Source: Spirosoma aerolatum
Lineage (GTDB): Bacteria; Bacteroidota; Bacteroidia; Cytophagales; Spirosomataceae
Length of the DNA: 64,000 bases
Assembly (NCBI RefSeq): GCF_002056795.1
Contig: NZ_CP020104.1
Coordinates: 1,127,001-1,191,000, forward strand
Direction: 5' to 3'
The notes under the pieces: model-generated
What the model was told of the DNA's origin: nothing
Databases searched by the model: none
What the model saw: the letters and a program-made list of their open reading frames with translations, nothing else
Shown: one piece after another, positions 1 through 8,944 of the stretch
Layout: each line of letters starts with the position of its first letter
Position numbering within the stretch: position 1 is the first letter of the stretch
Position numbers and translations under genes: made by a program

Positions 1-3000
1 GCTAATTTCTCCTGATCGATATGATAGGTTGAATTAAGCTGTTTGATATTGAATGCAACCGAATCGAATGCAACACTACCGTCCATCTCCGGGTTATCGA
101 TAGCCCCGGCTACGCTAAAATCGCCAGTGAGTTTGCCTTTAGCCTGACGTAACTCACCGAAACTAAAGGCTTCGATTGTTCGGGCGTCGAGTCGATTCAG
201 TTTGATAGCCAGATTCAGGGCTTCTTTAGCATTATTTGGGTTATAGAACCCGGTTATGGCAGCATCATTGTAAGGGCCGACCAGGGTTGTGTTGACACTA
301 ATTCGTCCTTCGGTTGTATTATTGAAGCGGGCGGTGAGATTACCGATGGGTTTCTGCATCACCTGTAAGCTATCGACATAGACCGCACCAATAAACGCCA
401 GACTTTCATTGGTGCCCATATAATTTCGCACCACTACGGTTCCATTCAGTTCACCACTGGCCAGCGTCGTATCCTGATTGGCTAACCGAGCCAGGTTGGC
501 TACATCGAGCGATCGGGCTGTAACCCGAATGGGGGCATTGCCATACTGCTCGGTGCTGCTGATTTCAAGCGATTGCTGCCCCTGTTCAATATGCAGATTG
601 TTGATCAAGACCCCATTATTGCCGTATTGGGCAAAACCGCTTGTGTCGGTCTGCCACCGCTGGTAATTGGTCAGGAGTCCATTTCGGGCAAACTGGAATC
701 GATAACTGGAATCAACAACGCTAAGTGTACCGGCCAGCCCATGCAAATCCCGATTAATCGAATCTTTGTTGACCATCGAAAACTGGAACCGATTGTTGGC
801 AGCGATCCCGTTTAAGTCCGTTTCCCGGATGGTCATGCCATTGTAGAGTACACCGGCAATCCGTCCATCTACTTTAAGCTGGTTGTTGGCCCCCCGTATG
901 GCAAAGGAACTTCCCTGTAGGGTAGTGGTATCGTACACAATGACGCCCGTTCGGAGCGTAGCGGAGAGGGTTGTATCCCGTTTATTGTCCAGATACGCAT
1001 CCAGCCGTACCGTGTCCAGCCGGGTAAGGGCCGGTACAAAGGCCTGAAAGAGTGGGTTTTGATAGGCTTTCAGTGATAGGTTAAACGCATGGGGAGGAGG
1101 AATGCGTTTATAGGCCAAGGCTGGTAGCGCAATGTATTGGCTGATTTCGCCCGCAATGATGTCGTAAAGCTGTGGATAACTGAACTGCCCGTCCAGGCTA
1201 AGCCGGGCACCGGGCAACTGAGCGATCACGCTTTTATTGAGGCCATTGGCATCCAGACGGGCATACAGCGAATCGACGGGGTATGTTTTGCCATTCAGAT
1301 CAAGCACCGCATCCTGAGCCGAAATGGTACCGACAGGCTTGTCGGGATTAGTCGATGCCATATTCATGACAATACGCCCTTTCAATGATAGCTGGTCTTT
1401 GTAGAGTTTTAGTTTTTGCAGGTTCAGCTCCTGGATTACAGTTTCGCCAGTCACACTCGGAAACTCGCCTTTCAGGCCTACCTGTGCATCGAGTTTCAAA
1501 TTGGCGTTGGGGTCTTTGAGCGCCCCGGTAATGGTTAGGTTTCCATTGGTCAGCCGTCCTTCGGCATCAAGATTCTGGTAGGTATAGCCGTTTAGCTCGG
1601 CCGACTGCACGGCCAGATCGAAGCGAGTGGTAAGGGTATTGACATCAATGCCCTGTCCATCGACCGTAGCTCGCCCCGTTATTTTCCCAACGGTGCCCGT
1701 TTGTTTTAGCCACTTACCTGCGTCAAAATCGGCTAAATTGAGCGTGCCTTTGTAGGTTTGCCGTTTGCCCGAAACGAAACCGGCCAGCCGCCCGTCGAAG
1801 TTGGCTGTGCCCCATTCTGTGGCCAATTTAGTATCTAAAATGAGGTCGTTCAATTGCCCATTGATCTTACCCGTCAGCTTGATAGAGGGCGGCAGGGCAA
1901 TAGACGATGGAATTGAGCCTTTGGGAGCTAGTTTGTTGATGTCGGCCAGACTGGTGGTTGCTTCCTGAACAGTCATGGCCACGCCCAGATGATTGGGGTC
2001 GGTTACATTGGTCAGGCGGCCACTCGCCCGGATGCGGGTCCCCGACAGCATCTGGAATTCCAGTCGGGGCAGATTCAGCGAAGCCAGGGTACCAACGGCC
2101 TGGGCATTGGCACGGAATACGCCCCCCTTATTTCCGGCAAATGGGGGAGTATCGGCTAAGGCCGGAGCCAATTGAAGCACATCATCGACCGATAGCCGAC
2201 TGTCGCGCAGATTCACCTTCACGCTCACGCGTTTGGCAAAGCGTGGATCGGTTAACTGACTTAATGAATCGTAACGCAGGACAAGCTGGTCGCGCAGAAG
2301 AGTCGTCGGTGTCTGGACGTATAGTTTTGTAAGCGTAGTGGTGGTATCGGTATAAAGTACGTTGCCGTCAAGTTGCTGGAGCACAAAACCACTGGTAGCT
2401 CGAAAGCGCCCATTACGAAGCTGACCACTGATACGTTGACCTCGTTTGCCTAAGTCCTGATAAACCAGAAAGCGTCCGTCGATGCCCAGACTCTGTAAAT
2501 CGAGATGCCCATAATCCAAGCCCTGTTTCTGGCGGAGAGCTGTTTCATCATCGAACCGGATTCGGTTGTTGGCGAACCGTACATTCGTCAGCTTAGCCTG
2601 CCAGCCCGGCGTGGATGACGCTACGGCTGTTGATGTGGATGCCCCTGGCGTAGCTGCTGGTTTTTTTGTGGGTTTGGTTAGCAAAGCGGCAATATCCCCA
2701 TTGGTTAACTCAAGCGATCTGATCCCAATTTTTTGACCTTCCAGATACAAATAGTCCGACTCCATGGCGAGTCGTTCGGCAGCGCCTTTGGTTGCAAAAT
2801 CGGCTGTTTCGACACGTACATCCCATTGGGTATGGTTGAGTTGCCATTTTCCCAACGCCAGGTCAAGGGTATCACCGGGTTGGCTGGGAGCACTAGGTGG
2901 AGTCGGCAGTCCCTCATACAATCGCGTGTAAACATTCAGCCCGTTGCCCGTAACACTGGACAGGTGGTACTTCGACTTATCGACGTCTGTTTCGCTAAAC

Positions 3001-3548
3001 GTTGCCCGTAAGCTATCGAGGTACGCATTGACATCGGCCCCGGCTACATCGTCCTTATATTTGATTCGCACATCCCGAAGGGCTATTCCCGTCAGATTAA
3101 CCGCCATCGGAGTCGACACCGTATCAGACGGTTCGGCCGCTTCGCCTGTATCAAATGCGTTGAGAATGTATTGAAAGTTAAACGTCGTGTCGGGCAGTGT
3201 ACGAGTAATGTTCAGCCGTATACGTTCCAGTTCAATCTGATTGATAGCAACACGGTTATTAAGTAATCCCCACATGTCCAGATCGACCCGCATCCGGCCA
3301 CCATTCAGGAGGGTATCGCCTTTGGGGGTTTGGAAAAAGACGTCCTCCAATTCAATCCAGTCGGGAATGGAGTAGTGGATGTGTCCGATATGAAAGGGTG
3401 ACTGAAGTTTTTTTGCCAGATACGAGTTTACCTGTTTCGTAACAAACTGCTGTCCCCAGGGGGTAGTGGCTACAAGCACCACAAACCCCACCAGTAATAG
3501 GACGAGGGCAAGTAAGCCGAGGAGAACACGAACAATCAGTTTTGGCAC
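1..3548 (-). CDS. TamB-like translocation/assembly protein, N-terminal part (runs off the left edge)
   Basis: The frame is open from a GTG at 3546-3548 to the window edge, about 1,182 codons, and continues outside. The protein starts with one hydrophobic helix (residues about 4-27, rich in L and V), then reads ATTPWGQQFV and a long run of beta-strand-like repeats mentioning SIPDWIELEDV and GGRMRVDLDMW. This is the architecture of the Bacteroidota TamB/AsmA-like proteins: an inner-membrane anchor and a long periplasmic beta-groove thought to carry lipid or outer-membrane components. The diagnostic C-terminal DUF490 domain is not in the window, so the name rests on the N-terminal half. No ATG lies near; GTG fits the membrane anchor. 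Its promoter was not recognised. Confidence 0.72.
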   Translation of the reverse strand, partial: MPKLIVRVLLGLLALVLLLVGFVVLVATTPWGQQFVTKQVNSYLAKKLQSPFHIGHIHYSIPDWIELEDVFFQTPKGDTLLNGGRMRVDLDMWGLLNNRVAINQIELERIRLNITRTLPDTTFNFQYILNAFDTGEAAEPSDTVSTPMAVNLTGIALRDVRIKYKDDVAGADVNAYLDSLRATFSETDVDKSKYHLSSVTGNGLNVYTRLYEGLPTPPSAPSQPGDTLDLALGKWQLNHTQWDVRVETADFATKGAAERLAMESDYLYLEGQKIGIRSLELTNGDIAALLTKPTKKPAATPGASTSTAVASSTPGWQAKLTNVRFANNRIRFDDETALRQKQGLDYGHLDLQSLGIDGRFLVYQDLGKRGQRISGQLRNGRFRATSGFVLQQLDGNVLYTDTTTTLTKLYVQTPTTLLRDQLVLRYDSLSQLTDPRFAKRVSVKVNLRDSRLSVDDVLQLAPALADTPPFAGNKGGVFRANAQAVGTLASLNLPRLEFQMLSGTRIRASGRLTNVTDPNHLGVAMTVQEATTSLADINKLAPKGSIPSSIALPPSIKLTGKINGQLNDLILDTKLATEWGTANFDGRLAGFVSGKRQTYKGTLNLADFDAGKWLKQTGTVGKITGRATVDGQGIDVNTLTTRFDLAVQSAELNGYTYQNLDAEGRLTNGNLTITGALKDPNANLKLDAQVGLKGEFPSVTGETVIQELNLQKLKLYKDQLSLKGRIVMNMASTNPDKPVGTISAQDAVLDLNGKTYPVDSLYARLDANGLNKSVIAQLPGARLSLDGQFSYPQLYDIIAGEISQYIALPALAYKRIPPPHAFNLSLKAYQNPLFQAFVPALTRLDTVRLDAYLDNKRDTTLSATLRTGVIVYDTTTLQGSSFAIRGANNQLKVDGRIAGVLYNGMTIRETDLNGIAANNRFQFSMVNKDSINRDLHGLAGTLSVVDSSYRFQFARNGLLTNYQRWQTDTSGFAQYGNNGVLINNLHIEQGQQSLEISSTEQYGNAPIRVTARSLDVANLARLANQDTTLASGELNGTVVVRNYMGTNESLAFIGAVYVDSLQVMQKPIGNLTARFNNTTEGRISVNTTLVGPYNDAAITGFYNPNNAKEALNLAIKLNRLDARTIEAFSFGELRQAKGKLTGDFSVAGAIDNPEMDGSVAFDSVAFNIKQLNSTYHIDQEKL

Positions 3549-4022
3549 AGATAAAACGTTTTTTCAGATTACTACTAGATGGATAAACTAATCCTCACGC
3601 ATTATAGCAGTTGAAATCGAACCTGACTGGATTTCGGGAATAAGTTTCATTGAATAACGCGTATATAGGTCATTATGTTACTGGGTACTTTTAATGGCTT
3701 TTAAATGTCTATAATTTTCTTCTTAATGAACCATTTGTGTTGCCGTAATTTTTGAATTTCAGTCGGGTTGATACAGTCAGAAGTAATAAGTTGTATTACC
3801 CTACATTAACTATGCCGAAACGGCAAGAGTTTGAATCTGGGCTGGATCTATACTATACCAGTACGCAATATGTAGAGAATATGTTGCTTCTTTCATTGTT
3901 TTAGGCTGTGTACCAATGGTCCTTTAGGCGTGCCTTTTATCCGGTTTCTACCTCTTTGTTAAACAAGATGTTGCAGACCCGGCTTGTAGCGGGTAATTTT
4001 GGGCCATATATCTGTTCACCGA
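3549..4022. other. Intergenic region between divergent tamB-like and terC-like genes
   Basis: This is 474 bases without a credible ORF, AT-rich compared with the genes. Its right end carries the terC promoter (listed separately). No repeat, RNA gene or strong hairpin was noticed in the rest. The promoter of the tamB-like gene should lie in the left third, but I saw no TAnnTTTG match there. Confidence 0.6.
3971..4001 (+). promoter_or_regulatory. Bacteroidota-type promoter of terC
   Basis: TTG at 3971-3973 and TAATTTTG at 3994-4001 are separated by 20 nt, matching the phylum-specific consensus TTG-N(17-23)-TAnnTTTG. Transcription would start near 4007. An in-frame ATG at 3999 lies inside the -7 element, so it cannot be the start of translation; the next ATG at 4023 is chosen. 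Confidence 0.7.
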
Positions 4023-4835
4023 ATGAGCGACATCTTTACTGCTGAAGCTATTGTCAGTTTGATAACCCTAACGTTTTTGGAAATCGTATTGGGTATCGAC
4101 AATATCATTTTCATTTCCATCGCGGCCAACAAGCTTGCCCGCAACGACCAGCCCAAAGCCCGAAATATCGGTCTCGGTCTGGCGATGGCCTTCCGGCTGG
4201 TATTGCTGATGGGTATTTCGTTTGTAATTTCCCTGAGTAAACCGTTTACCCATGTTGATGCTGGCTGGTTCAAAGCTGCTTTTACAGGGCAAAGCCTGAT
4301 TCTGTTTGGGGGCGGGTTGTTTCTACTTTACAAAGCAACGTCTGAGATCCATCACAAGCTTGAAGGGGGCGATCATGAAGAAACGGCTGGCGGTACGAAA
4401 AGTAAAACGACCATTTCCAGTGTAGTGGCACAGATTGCTGTTACGAACATCGTTTTCTCGATTGACTCGATTTTGACGGCCATTGGCCTGACGCAGAACG
4501 TTGCCGTTATGATGATTGCCGTGGTGCTGTCAATTCTGATTATGATGTTTTTTGCTGGTCCAGTAGGTCGTTTTGTAAACGATCACCCTACCATTCAGAT
4601 GCTGGGCCTGGCCTTTCTGATCATGATTGGATTCATGCTGCTGGCCGAAGGAGCTCACCTTTCGGAAGTAGTTATGTTCGATCAGGAGGTGGGCAGCGTA
4701 CCGAAAGGCTATCTGTATTTTGCCATTGCCTTCTCGTTACTGGTCGAATTCCTTAATATTCAACTGCGTAAAAAAGAAAAACCTGTTAAGCTGCATCAGT
4801 ATGATGGGCAACCGGGTGAAGATGGGATTATTTAG
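4023..4835 (+). CDS. TerC family integral membrane protein
   Basis: This 270-residue protein has about seven to eight hydrophobic helices. The two family motifs are present: EIVLGIDNIIF in the first helix and VFSIDSILTAIGL in the middle, each with the conserved Asp in the membrane that is thought to bind a metal. TerC proteins are linked to tellurite resistance and, in better-studied members, to metal (Mn) export that supports secreted or membrane proteins. Full length for the family. The start at 4023 is set by the promoter, which overlaps the earlier ATG. It is followed by nuoN in the same direction with a 99-nt gap holding an inverted repeat. Confidence 0.88.
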   Translation: MSDIFTAEAIVSLITLTFLEIVLGIDNIIFISIAANKLARNDQPKARNIGLGLAMAFRLVLLMGISFVISLSKPFTHVDAGWFKAAFTGQSLILFGGGLFLLYKATSEIHHKLEGGDHEETAGGTKSKTTISSVVAQIAVTNIVFSIDSILTAIGLTQNVAVMMIAVVLSILIMMFFAGPVGRFVNDHPTIQMLGLAFLIMIGFMLLAEGAHLSEVVMFDQEVGSVPKGYLYFAIAFSLLVEFLNIQLRKKEKPVKLHQYDGQPGEDGII

Positions 4836-4840
4836 TACCA

Positions 4841-4922
4841 GGAGTGGGGAGTGGGGGTGAGAAGGCTGACGCACCAAAAATAATCGCCAGCCTTCTTACT
4901 CCTTACTCCTCGCTTCTCACTC
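4841..4922. repeat. Inverted repeat of degenerate GGAGTGGG/CTCCTTACTCC words
   Basis: The left arm is purine-rich (repeats of GGAGTGGGG) and ends in GAAGGCTG at 4861-4868. The right arm starts with CAGCCTTC at 4888-4895 and continues as CTCCTTACTCCTCGC. The inner 8 bp pair perfectly and the outer parts pair imperfectly. It fills the terC-nuoN gap and may act as a terminator or processing hairpin. The same word family recurs between atpA and atpG. Confidence 0.7.
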
Positions 4923-4934
4923 TTTTAAAAAGCT

Positions 4935-6452
4935 TTGTCTCTTACCGACCAACTAAACGACATTCTAACTAGCCTCGGTGGCTTTGGGCCTGAGATATGG
5001 CTATCGGTTGCAGTATGTGTGCTCCTGGTAGTTGAGTTGGTGTTGGTTCGGGCAGTGGCTTTATCAAATGCCCGAACCTATCTGGCTGGTCTGAGTGTAC
5101 TCGTCGTAGGCGTAGCAGGGGTATGGGCCATTAGGCTACCTGCAAGGGGCTTTTTGTTCATGCACCTGCTTTTTGTCGATAACCAGGCGATTTTCATTCA
5201 GCAGGTGGTGGCCTTGAGTGCCGTTGCCGTATTGCTTTATGAGGTGGCCACGTCATCGGAGCGATTTGGGCGGGCCACAAAACTGCCGTTGGAATGGTAC
5301 TCGATACTGATTGCCATGACCCTGGGCTTGTTTCTGATGGCCATTTCAGTCAATCTGCTCAGTATTTACCTGAGCATTGAGCTGGTTTCGATCTGCTCGT
5401 ATCTGCTTACGGCACTCACCACCGATCGAAAAGCCTCAGAAGGCGGAATAAAATACCTGTTGTTCGGTTCAATCAGCTCGGCCGTCATGCTTTATGGGAT
5501 GTCGTTGTTGTATGGCATGACTGGAACGCTTGACCTGACGGCTGATGCATTTGGCGCCCAACTGGCTCAGCAGGAAATCTCCGTTGCTACGATTGCTATA
5601 GTACTGACGCTGTCCGGATTGTTGTTTAAACTGGCTGGTGTTCCCTTTCATGTCTGGACTCCCGATGCGTATGAAGCCGCTCCGGTTCCGGTAGCCGCCT
5701 TTTTCTCGATAGCCCCCAAAGCGGCTGCTATACTAGTCCTGATGCGTGTAGTAACGTCTTTGCCAATCGACTCGCCAGTAGGCGGAGCCACAACGGCAGC
5801 AATACAAACCCCGCTCGCCGTACTGGCCCTGGCTGGTATATTGATTGGGAATCTGTCGGCGCTCCGGCAAACGGATGCCAAACGACTGCTGGCGTATTCG
5901 AGCATTGCCCATGCTGGATTTTTGCTGGTTGGCGTAGTAGCGATGAGCGAAGCTGGGTTCAATGCCGTTTTGTTTTATATAGGTACGTACCTGTTTATAA
6001 CGCTGGCTGCTTTCTTTCTGGTCGACCTACTGGCACGTAGCAATGGCAGTGATCTGACCATCAAAAATTTTGCTGGCCTTGGTTCACAGCAACCGCTGTT
6101 ATCGATCGCTCTTACCGTAGTTATGATTGCCTTAACGGGTTTGCCGCCGACAGTTGGGTTCACGGCCAAGCTTCTTTCGTTTTCAGCCCTTTACGATGCC
6201 TATCAGCAAACGGGCGATGGCTGGCTGTTGCTATTGTTTGCCTTAGGTATTCTAAATACGCTGATTGGCCTGGCCTATTATCTAAAGATACCATTCCTTC
6301 TATTCTTCCGACCAAGACCCACAGACCTGGAACCCTATCCTAATGTTGCTTTGCCTAAACTGGCAGTCTGGGTAGCAGTTATCCTGACAATACCGGCCAT
6401 TGGGCTTTTTCTCAAACCGGACTTAGTATCGCGCTGGTTAACCAACTGGTAG
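4935..6452 (+). CDS. nuoN: NADH-quinone oxidoreductase subunit N
   Basis: This 505-residue polytopic protein has the antiporter-like core typical of NuoN, with about 14 helices. It shows SIYLSIELVSICSYLL, the helix-borne Glu shared by NuoL/M/N, the lysine-bearing GLLFKLAGVPFHVWTPD and KRLLAYSSIAHAG. It is a proton-translocating membrane-arm subunit of respiratory complex I. The start is TTG: an in-frame TAA at 4926-4928 leaves TTG at 4935 as the first usable codon, and the next Met lies too deep in the protein. nuoN normally ends the nuo operon after nuoL and nuoM; here the neighbours are terC and rfaE1, so it stands apart from the rest of complex I. Confidence 0.93.
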   Translation: MSLTDQLNDILTSLGGFGPEIWLSVAVCVLLVVELVLVRAVALSNARTYLAGLSVLVVGVAGVWAIRLPARGFLFMHLLFVDNQAIFIQQVVALSAVAVLLYEVATSSERFGRATKLPLEWYSILIAMTLGLFLMAISVNLLSIYLSIELVSICSYLLTALTTDRKASEGGIKYLLFGSISSAVMLYGMSLLYGMTGTLDLTADAFGAQLAQQEISVATIAIVLTLSGLLFKLAGVPFHVWTPDAYEAAPVPVAAFFSIAPKAAAILVLMRVVTSLPIDSPVGGATTAAIQTPLAVLALAGILIGNLSALRQTDAKRLLAYSSIAHAGFLLVGVVAMSEAGFNAVLFYIGTYLFITLAAFFLVDLLARSNGSDLTIKNFAGLGSQQPLLSIALTVVMIALTGLPPTVGFTAKLLSFSALYDAYQQTGDGWLLLLFALGILNTLIGLAYYLKIPFLLFFRPRPTDLEPYPNVALPKLAVWVAVILTIPAIGLFLKPDLVSRWLTNW

Positions 6453-6536
6453 CTTATCGTTCAATAAGTAGTCGGAGTGTCCGTCCGGGCGAATCGTTTG
6501 TTTTCGTTTCTTTGTAGCCTCACAACCTGTTAGTTT

Positions 6537-7538
6537 ATGAGTCCAGTTTTGGATATGACGCTTGATGAATTGTTCGATCAGTTCGATAATCTACGTGTAT
6601 TGATCATTGGCGATGTTATGCTTGATTCCTACGTGTGGGGCCATGTCGAGCGAATTTCTCCCGAAGCTCCCGTTCCTATTGTTCGGTTCGACCGTCGTGA
6701 ATTGCGGCTGGGTGGTGCGGGAAATGTACTGCTCAATGTGCAGGCATTAGGGGCCGAAGCCATCATTTGTTCGGTAATTGGTACGGATGCGTCGGGCGAT
6801 CAGCTTGAAAAAGAACTCTGCGACCGGGGGCTAAACTGCGATGGACTTATTCGTAGTGACGACCGCATCACGACTATCAAAGAGCGAATCATTGCCGGAT
6901 CACAGCAGGTCGTGCGTGTCGATACCGAGACTGATAAATACATTACTTCGGCTGAACGGACAAAGCTGATCGACAAAGCTAAAAGTCTGATTCCGACCTG
7001 CCATGTCGTTATTTTCGAGGATTACGATAAAGGCGTTCTGAGCAAAGAGGCTATTGCCGAGATTACTGATTTTGCCAACAAACAGGGCGTGCCAACGGTG
7101 GTTGATCCCAAGAAGCGTAACTTCCTGTCGTATCAGAATACAACCCTTTTTAAGCCCAATCTGAAAGAATTACGCGAAGGATTGAAAGTCGATTTTGATG
7201 TCGATGACCCCGAAGAGTTTCAGGCGGCTGTTGACCAACTGAAGCAGCAACTGAATGTAAAGGGTGCGCTGATTACCCTTTCAGAGCGAGGGGTATTTAT
7301 TGACTTCAACGGGGAGAAGCAGAAACTTCCGGCTCACATCCGCAAAATTGCCGACGTGTCGGGCGCGGGCGATACCGTTATCAGTATTGCTGCCTGCTGT
7401 GTTGCTCTAAAACAACCCCCACATGTTATTGCTGGATTGTCGAACCTGGGTGGTGGACTGGTTTGTGAATCAGTTGGCGTAGTACCAATCGACAAAGCTA
7501 AATTGAAAGAAGAAGCGAAAGAGAATCTGTTTGGTTAG
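6537..7538 (+). CDS. rfaE1: D-glycero-beta-D-manno-heptose-7-phosphate kinase (PfkB family)
   Basis: This 333-residue single-domain kinase matches the N-terminal half of HldE. Visible motifs are RVLIIGDVMLDSYVWG and RISPEAPVPIV at the N terminus, LRLGGAGNV in the substrate site, VDPKKRNF, and the PfkB signature VSGAGDT with the catalytic Asp. It phosphorylates heptose-7-phosphate during ADP-heptose synthesis for lipopolysaccharide core. The adenylyltransferase domain (RfaE2/HldE C-half) is absent and must be encoded elsewhere, as is usual when the two activities are split. ATG at 6537 is taken; an internal Met at residue 7 is a possible alternative. It converges on hemE. Confidence 0.9.
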   Translation: MSPVLDMTLDELFDQFDNLRVLIIGDVMLDSYVWGHVERISPEAPVPIVRFDRRELRLGGAGNVLLNVQALGAEAIICSVIGTDASGDQLEKELCDRGLNCDGLIRSDDRITTIKERIIAGSQQVVRVDTETDKYITSAERTKLIDKAKSLIPTCHVVIFEDYDKGVLSKEAIAEITDFANKQGVPTVVDPKKRNFLSYQNTTLFKPNLKELREGLKVDFDVDDPEEFQAAVDQLKQQLNVKGALITLSERGVFIDFNGEKQKLPAHIRKIADVSGAGDTVISIAACCVALKQPPHVIAGLSNLGGGLVCESVGVVPIDKAKLKEEAKENLFG

Positions 7539-7585
7539 CCTGAGTATTTGGCCTTTCGACCGAACTATGGCTTAACATATAATTG

Positions 7586-7715
7586 GTGGCTGTTGCAAAA
7601 GTCTGGATGAAGTCAAATGACCCTGATTCGTGGCTTCGAACCGGATCATTCACTCGCTAAAAGTTGGCTGTTTATTGAGCAAGTTCGCGGTTGTTCCGAC
7701 TTTTGCAACAGCCAC
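7586..7715. mobile_element. MITE-like element with 18-bp perfect terminal inverted repeats
   Basis: GTGGCTGTTGCAAAAGTC at 7586-7603 is exactly repeated in inverse at 7698-7715, enclosing 94 bases with no ORF. The ends resemble those of DDE-type insertion sequences, and a 130-bp non-coding element with such ends is a typical miniature derivative. No clear target-site duplication is seen in the flanks (left ATAATTG, right ATTAGTT). It sits between rfaE1 and its terminator. Alternatively it is simply a long-loop hairpin. Confidence 0.5.
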
Positions 7716-7738
7716 ATTAGTTATAAACCCGTCTGAGA

Positions 7739-7776
7739 AAAGTACAAACTGTGACTTTTAACACAGTTTGTACTTT
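7739..7776. terminator. Bidirectional terminator between rfaE1 and hemE
   Basis: AAAGTACAAACTGTG (7739-7753) and its exact complement (7762-7776) form a 15-bp stem with an 8-nt loop between two convergent genes. The A/T ends give a U-run in both directions. Confidence 0.75.
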
Positions 7777-7799
7777 CCCTATCATCACCTGATTAAACA

Positions 7800-8843
7800 T
7801 CAAACGGCTCCTAATTCCTTCACCGCGTCGACAAAACACCGGGCTTTATCGCGGTCGGTATCGGGGTAGATACCATGACCGAGGTTAGCGATGTAATGCT
7901 GATGACCAAAACTGTCGAACATCCGTTTCACTTCGGCCCGAATCTGGGCAAAATCGGCATAGAGTACACAAGGGTCCAGATTACCCTGCAATACCCGGTC
8001 GGGAATCAACTGCCGCGACTCATGCGGGTCCATGTTCCAATCCAGGCCAACCACGTCGCAGCTTAGCTGGCCGATTTCCTGTCGGGCAAAAAAGGCACCT
8101 TTTGCAAAAACGGTGATGGGTACTTCGCGGTCCGGCGTTCCGGTGATCAGATCGCAGATTTGCTTGATATAAGGCAGCGAGAATGTCCGGTACTGTTCGG
8201 GCGAGAGAATACCTGCCCAGGAATCGAAAATCTGTACCAGATCGGCCCCTGCCCGGATCTGGGCCTGCAAATAGCCTATCGTGCTGTCCGTAATTTGCTG
8301 GAGCAATGCGTGGGCAAAATCGGGGTCGGTATAGAGTAGCTTTTTGGCAATCGAGAAGGTTTTGGAACCTTTGCCCTCCGTCATGTAACAGAAAATAGTG
8401 AACGGTGCCCCGGCAAATCCGATCAGTGGAACTCGGCCATTCAACTCTTTCTTGGTCAACTTGATGGCATCCAGTACATAACCCAGATCACTTCCAGCAT
8501 CCGACACCCGTAGCCGTTTGAGGTCGTCCATCGTGCGGACTGTTTCGGGAAAAACAGGGCCCCGGCTCTCGATCATCTCGTAAGGTAACCCCATCGCTTC
8601 GGGAATCACCAGAATGTCGGAGAAGATAATGGCCGCATCGACTCCAAACGCATCGACGGGCTGAATGGTCACTTCGGCAGCCAGTTCGGGGGTTTTGGCC
8701 AGGGTGATGAAACTACCAGCCTGTTCGCGAACGGCACGGTACTCAGGCAACACGCGCCCGGCCTGCCGCATCATCCAGACCGGAGCTCGCTCGGTCAGTT
8801 CGCCCCGTGCGGTGCGGAGCAGCAGATCATTTTGTAAAGTCAT
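7800..8843 (-). CDS. hemE: Uroporphyrinogen decarboxylase
   Basis: It decarboxylates uroporphyrinogen III to coproporphyrinogen III in cytoplasmic haem synthesis. Family hallmarks are present: [16 protein letters not shown] near residue 24 (the substrate-binding Arg cluster), [38 protein letters not shown] and [11 protein letters not shown]. The length of about 347 residues is normal. An ATG 21 nt upstream (8864) is in frame, but a TACTTTTG element lies at 8848-8855, so the start is put at 8843 (MTLQND). It converges on rfaE1 and diverges from the glycosyltransferase gene. Confidence 0.93.
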   Translation of the reverse strand: MTLQNDLLLRTARGELTERAPVWMMRQAGRVLPEYRAVREQAGSFITLAKTPELAAEVTIQPVDAFGVDAAIIFSDILVIPEAMGLPYEMIESRGPVFPETVRTMDDLKRLRVSDAGSDLGYVLDAIKLTKKELNGRVPLIGFAGAPFTIFCYMTEGKGSKTFSIAKKLLYTDPDFAHALLQQITDSTIGYLQAQIRAGADLVQIFDSWAGILSPEQYRTFSLPYIKQICDLITGTPDREVPITVFAKGAFFARQEIGQLSCDVVGLDWNMDPHESRQLIPDRVLQGNLDPCVLYADFAQIRAEVKRMFDSFGHQHYIANLGHGIYPDTDRDKARCFVDAVKELGAV

Positions 8844-8847
8844 ACCG

Positions 8848-8855
8848 CAAAAGTA
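8848..8855 (-). promoter_or_regulatory. -7 element of hemE (TACTTTTG)
   Basis: A TAnnTTTG match on the minus strand ends only 4 nt before the hemE ATG. With the usual 5-8 nt to the transcript start, hemE mRNA would have almost no leader. No good -33 TTG was found. Confidence 0.5.
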
Positions 8856-8944
8856 CGCTTGCAAGCCGAAATTTCAGGCCGTGAAGTCGGGTTGCTCCCA
8901 AACCATTTTATAATTCGCCAATTTTGCCGAAAAATCGCCTTTAT

